Below, in pieces: positions 59,291 to 64,000 of a stretch of 64,000 bases of DNA. The notes under the pieces are model-generated. The model worked only from the letters and a program-made list of their open reading frames with translations, had not been told where the DNA came from and did not search any database. The DNA comes from Trichoplusia ni. Taxonomy: Eukaryota; Arthropoda; Insecta; Lepidoptera; Noctuidae. The stretch is taken from positions 2,604,001 through 2,668,000 of the forward strand of contig NC_039488.1 of NCBI RefSeq assembly GCF_003590095.1, in the 5' to 3' direction. Both the position numbers and the translations under genes were made by a program. Numbering within the stretch: position 1 is the first letter of the stretch; each line of letters starts with the position of its first letter.

Positions 59291-61585
59291 TTTCACAATA
59301 TGTTATTGATGTCTTCCTCTCGATCGAAATATAGTAATGTGTTTTAAAACATGAACGCTAATGGTGACGATGAAGTTGTGTTCCGTTATTCTCTTTTTCG
59401 AATGCTGTCAACAATGACATAATTGACTTATAGTTTACTTTATCCTAAACATGTAGTTAAAATTAGTATGGACAGACTGCTTCGTTTAAAATAAAACATT
59501 CGAAAATGTTTATTTACAAATCACTCGTCATTTATAAAGACTTTAATCCATGAATATAATAATTATAAAACTTGACTATGCGAATTTCCTTCTTTATTCT
59601 TGAAGTCTAGATTTATGTTTTTATATTTTGCTGGTAATGCTATTCATACTTTACGGTAATAAGAGCATTTATCAAAAGATGACAAAAAAGGATCCTTCAC
59701 TATTTATATTTCTTAGGATATAAAAATAAGCACAAAAATATAAACTAAAACAAAAAATCTCTACCAAATTTATCCAAGCTAACTGCTGTAGTCTAATAAG
59801 AATTTATTTATAAAAGTTAGTTGACCCCAGTCGTTGCAATATTGTGCTGAATGTGAAATTGTAACGCTTTTCCATTTTCAGAACATCGCATCGTTCCCAA
59901 GTCGAGAGTCGCTCGGTTGGCAACATCAAAGATAGCCAGAGAGTTGGTAGGTACCTATTGTTCCGGATAAACTTGAGACTTAAGAGGAAATCCCCAAAAA
60001 TAGCTCCACTAACGAGATGTGACATATCACATTACCATTAATGCCATATTTGGATTACAGCATAAAGCACAATCATTAATTAAATTAGCACACGGGTCAC
60101 TGAACACAATTGATTACGGTCTTGTGTTTTATCGAACCCTTTGATAATGGCATTAGTTATGCGTATAAGCAAATCTTATTATCTTTTTGGCAACGATCTG
60201 GTGAATACATCTGTCCCACTATTTTACTTACAATAAATTACATCTATTTTGTACTGTTATCAAACAATAAAACCTACTGACAATCTTCTAAGGCTTAAAA
60301 ATAGTAAGATCATTAAAACTTCGCTTCATTGTTTGAGTATTAAGTTCAGAGAAAAATAAACTCGGTAACGAGATATTAAATAATTAAACACATAAATCTC
60401 CGAGGTGAGCGCAGTTCGCTTGAGCATACGTAGGGAAGCACACAGACGGCGCTCTTTTCAGACAGATGCAAAACGCAGCGTAAATTCTTAAATAAACATT
60501 TTATAAATATAATTTTAACGTTAAACGTTAAGCTTTAATTAAGTAGCAATGTTTTCAAAGGAAAGCTCTTGCTTTGAGGTCTTTGCTGTGCCTCCGTAGG
60601 GTCTTAATTAGTGTTAATCTTAAGATAATAAGCCACGTGTTTTTACTAATTGGTGTAAATTGAAAGAGATGAAAATCCCTTTGAGGAACATTTGAATTTT
60701 GACGGTTACGGCGGTTGTAAAGTTAGCAACGTGTCAGTATGTGTCTGTTTAATTGGCTCTCTGATACTTAATTAATTACATTACGTACGCGTAGAGTCGG
60801 CCGTGTATTTTCCCTCGCCGGACATAATGTTAAGGGTGATTAAACTTTGTTGGACCTACCAGAAATACAATGCCTTTGCTGTGATGGTATGTGGCTAAGA
60901 AGAATTTTATTTCGATTTCTACTACCGACCTATGATAATCTAAAATCTTTAATTTGTTCTTTTTTTCAAACGCAAGTTGTTTTTTTTTATACGTAAAATA
61001 TGTACTACTTGCAAATGCACAATACTGTAAAAGAATACAGGATGCATTGCAATTCAACACAAATTTTAAGGCAAAAAAAAATAAGCAAACCTAAAAACAT
61101 TTTCGAAACATTTTCTCGCCTTATATTACAGATACGTAGGTTCAAAACAAACACAAGTCTGAACTAGATGCTCGAAGTTTCCTGAATGCGTCAAAACTGT
61201 CTATCTTTGCGCCGTCATTTGCAGTCAAAACATTGACGCGTTTCACCGTGCATCAGCAAACATCGATCAAAGTTTTTGTATGCTTTGGTCTTCTGTGGAT
61301 CTCAACATGAAATTGGATTTTAGTTTAGTTGTATAGTTTGATATATTCGGATTAAGGTTGACGATGAAGGTTTAAAGTAAGATTGCATGTTATGTTGACT
61401 GTCTTTGTGGTTTGACTGTAATGTTTGTAAAACCCCCGAATAAATTCAGTAGTGCGGATGGCGTTTAAGAAGAGAATGAGATTAGAAAACTGTCTGGTAT
61501 AGGCTAGTCGCAAACGACACAACGAATCGATTATTAAAAGTGGTCGATTAGACGAATTTATAATCGGCCAAGATACACTTGCTTT
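59291..61585. other. Non-coding DNA with a GC-rich patch at 60398-60480
   Basis: The patch (ccgaggtgagcgcagttcgc, then cagacggcgctc) is isolated in AT-rich DNA. 60780-60835 is also GC-richer. No coding signal was seen. Confidence 0.45.
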
Positions 61586-61933
61586 TCCTCGTGAATATCA
61601 TCATCGGCCTAACCTTTTCCCAACTATGTGTGTACCAGTGTTTTACAAGGAGCGACTGCCTGTCTGACCTCCTCAACCCAGTTACCTGGGCAACACGCAC
61701 CCCTTGGTTAGACTGGCTGTCAGACTTTTCAAGCTTCTGACTACCTGTAACGACTGTCAAAGATGTAGGAATAACAGCCGGGACCCACAATTTAACGTGC
61801 CTTCCGAAACACGGAGGGACTTGCTATGACAAAGATGGTCACCCATCTACGGACCAACCGCGTCAAGCATAGCTTAACCTGTGATCGAATCACTTATGCG
61901 GTTGTAGCTAAGCCACGAGCTCCTCGTGAATAT
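61586..61933 (-). mobile_element. 5S-rRNA-derived SINE with 13-bp target-site duplication
   Basis: The element (61599-61920) lies between two exact copies of tcctcgtgaatat (61586-61598 and 61921-61933). On the minus strand its head reads 'gattcgatcacaggttaagc' then 'gcggttggtccgtagatggg' and 'tgacc'. This parallels the internal promoter region of 5S rRNA (…cgatcaccgaaattaagc… / …ggttagtacttagatgggtgacc). The body has the 'cgtgtttcggaaggcacgtt', 'gggtcccggctgt' and 'gactgggttgaggaggtc'-like blocks of a common Lepidopteran repeat. Intact flanking duplications make this one of the younger insertions in the window. The 80-codon minus-strand frame here is an artefact. Confidence 0.72.
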
Positions 61934-63000
61934 ATGTATTTAAAATCATTTATATTATTTAACTTCATCTAAGAAAATGTAATTACAGAAAACATATCTA
62001 GAGGTTCAAAATAGGCAACGTTACAAAAGAAAAACATAAATCGTAGTTAAAATAATAGTATTAATAGTACTGACGCGGCGTAGGTTGTATACCAAATACT
62101 TCAAGAGCAGGCTTCTTTTAACAAACATTCTCATTTTTGGAGTAAATTATTTTCTCTTTGTGTTCTCAGTAATCACGGATAATAAAAATGTAGTTCGCAC
62201 AAAATAATGTAATATTGGATAAAATATATCGTCTTAATTAAAGGTCAAAAAGGTTCGCATGTCTCGCTTCAGGCCCTTATTTTATAAACACTAATAAACG
62301 GTACACTAAAAAAAGAATAAATACATAAGTCCAAAATCACTCCTTTCATGCCTTTAAATTAAGTAAATGGATATTCAAAAAAATTGAAAAAGGTAGATTT
62401 AAAAAAGGAGATTCGTGTTTTTGTTTTATTAAACCGATGAAAAATATAGAGTAGGCATACCACAATAACCTGTATGTACCTTAGTATTTAAAACAGGAAT
62501 CCAATTTTATAGTAGTTATGTTGTAATATAAAAGAAATATTTATACAAATTAACGCTAGGCTATAGAAGCTAGCTTAGAGAAGAAATACGAATCTAACTG
62601 GTTTCTTGGGCATGTCTGAGGTCTCAACAATGTAAATAAAATAATTGTTACTTTTTGTGACTATCTTCAAAATATTGTAAATAGTATAGCATTTTACAAA
62701 TATGAAACTTATGGCTTACGAGCTTCTTATAAAGTAGAGTAAGGATCCCATATTCTAAATGACAAAATTGAAGTAAAAAATAATAAAATATAATTTCCAC
62801 TAAATACAATTCCGAAACCCATGCACATATGTAGTTCCAACACTAAACACTCCTTTGTTGTTTCCAGTGTTAATCAGATCACAAAAAGGGTGTTCTCAAC
62901 GTGTGTAAGTTGCCGACATCAGCCGTCAGAAACAAAAGCATCTCGGAGAACAGAGTTGATGTTGCGGAAACTGATGGAATGAGCCGGCGCGCCTCTCATT
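61934..63000. other. AT-rich non-coding DNA
   Basis: A GC-rich patch at 62900-63000 includes GGCGCGCC. No gene was seen. Confidence 0.45.
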
Positions 63001-63374
63001 CGCTACTATTTGTACTAGGGATGGGAAAATTCGGATAAGGTGAGATATACGGATACTAAATCGGGCGATGTGGTATGAAGTTTATCCGAAATGTTAAAAT
63101 TGAATTTCTTAAATGTGAAAATTGTAATTAATTTAAATATACAACAATTAAACACGTAGTACTGGTATAGTTTGAATAAAATAAGTATGAACTTTGGTTT
63201 TCTAATTACTTTTCAGTGTTTAAAATGTTCGAGAAATAAAGTAAAGATTAATCAAGATCAAGTTATAACTAACAGCAAAAAAAACTGCATGATTCATTTG
63301 TTAAGGTAATATTCGATAGTTGCGGTCACGACTCTATAACATCCCTAATTCGTACAAATACGAAAATAATAGCG
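63001..63374. mobile_element. Candidate MITE with imperfect terminal inverted repeats
   Basis: cgctactatttgtac...tagggatg (63001-63022) is mirrored, with two small gaps, by catccctaattcgtacaaat...aatagcg (63340-63374). The interior is AT-rich and non-coding. No clear target-site duplication was seen. Confidence 0.5.
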
Positions 63375-64000
63375 TAACGATGCCTCTCGAGACAACGACA
63401 AAATGCGCAATTCATTGAATCAGTTGTTACGACAATTACAGGTACGTGAGTGGTGTTTGTGAATTTATATGTGTAGTAATTACGATGTTTGACTGTCGGT
63501 TACTTTTTACTTTAAATTACTTTTTATTACAATTGTCTTAGTTTTTATGATGTTAGACAATGCTTAGACTTAGTGAGAATTTAGAATGTCATTTCAAACA
63601 ATTCTAAAGCCATTTGTAAAGGCTTCACCTTGCAAATTAAATTCTTAAGATTAATGAACTTGCCATATCTTTATAATAAAAAAACAGTACTTAGCATTCT
63701 GTGGAAGCAGGTTTTTATCCACAATTTTGAGTAATTTATTTTGAAAATGTCATAGATTTTCAAATGATTTGTAACACAACGATACGCCACACAACACCAA
63801 TCATTTGAGCGTTCAATTCACAAAAAATTAAGTCTTCAAACTCAACAAATTATACAGCGTCGAGCCCTAAGTCTAAACGTTCGTTCGTGGTAGGGGAAAC
63901 TGGCTTATTCCATCGATTGCCAGACGGAGGTGCTCGTACTAATCCCATTTCCAGTCTTTACCAAAACAAGGATTATGTTTCAAGTGAACTCCAAGATTAA
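63375..64000. other. Non-coding DNA to the window edge
   Basis: 63860-63950 is GC-balanced (gtaggggaaactggcttatt, then gccagacggaggtgctcg), possibly a repeat fragment I cannot name. The rest is AT-rich. Confidence 0.4.

Noticed and set aside
1..64000. CRISPR arrays, bacterial operons, phage or plasmid features, telomeric TTAGG arrays
   Set aside because: None seen. The sequence is typical of an insect nuclear genome: AT-rich, intron- and repeat-rich, with no long ORFs.
1..64000. Conserved insect microRNAs (let-7, miR-1, miR-9, miR-10, bantam and similar)
   Set aside because: I scanned for the mature sequences I remember and found none. The check was by eye and not exhaustive.

Overview
The window looks like nuclear DNA of a moth, most likely a noctuid or close relative. 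Its base composition is AT-rich (my estimate is about 35% GC). No open reading frame exceeds about 145 codons, and there is no operon-like packing. The repeats are types I know from Lepidoptera: a tRNA-derived SINE resembling the HaSE family of Helicoverpa, RTE-type LINE tails ending in 'ttatatattagtata', a 5S-rRNA-derived SINE, short elements with 'aaaccgacttcaaa' termini, and the 'accctttgggtacgg' repeat. Repeat-family names come from memory of Lepidopteran genomes and could not be searched here. The copies within the window were compared with each other directly.

Layout. The first ~140 bases look like the very end of a plus-strand coding region. They are followed by about 1 kb of AT-rich putative 3' UTR carrying four TGTAAATA Pumilio-type elements and an AATAAA poly(A) signal at 1012. 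From ~1.04 kb to 46.3 kb I see no coding exon I can defend. This is intergenic or intronic DNA holding degenerate transposable elements and a few GC-rich blocks that could be cis-regulatory (1141-1215, 16376-16500, 16670-16840, 18395-18480, 25500-25610, 29090-29290). It also holds scattered CRE palindromes, a strong CTCF-type site (19117-19131) and a p53-type site (29267-29286). At 46.3-46.65 kb a GC-rich block, a TATA box, an initiator-like sequence, a short ATG-bearing segment and a consensus splice donor line up as a candidate plus-strand promoter and first exon. Any gene it serves would have its later exons outside the window or unrecognised. The rest, to 64 kb, is again AT-rich DNA with SINEs, LINE remnants and foldback elements.

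How the parts fit. If both gene ends are real, this is the space between two plus-strand genes, or a very large intron, filled by non-autonomous retroelements and MITE-like elements. No complete protein-coding gene, structural RNA gene, CRISPR array or previously undescribed multi-gene system could be supported. The most useful leads are the Pumilio-element cluster, the candidate promoter, the CTCF and p53 sites, two unusual hairpins, and a 5S-derived SINE with a perfect 13-bp target-site duplication.
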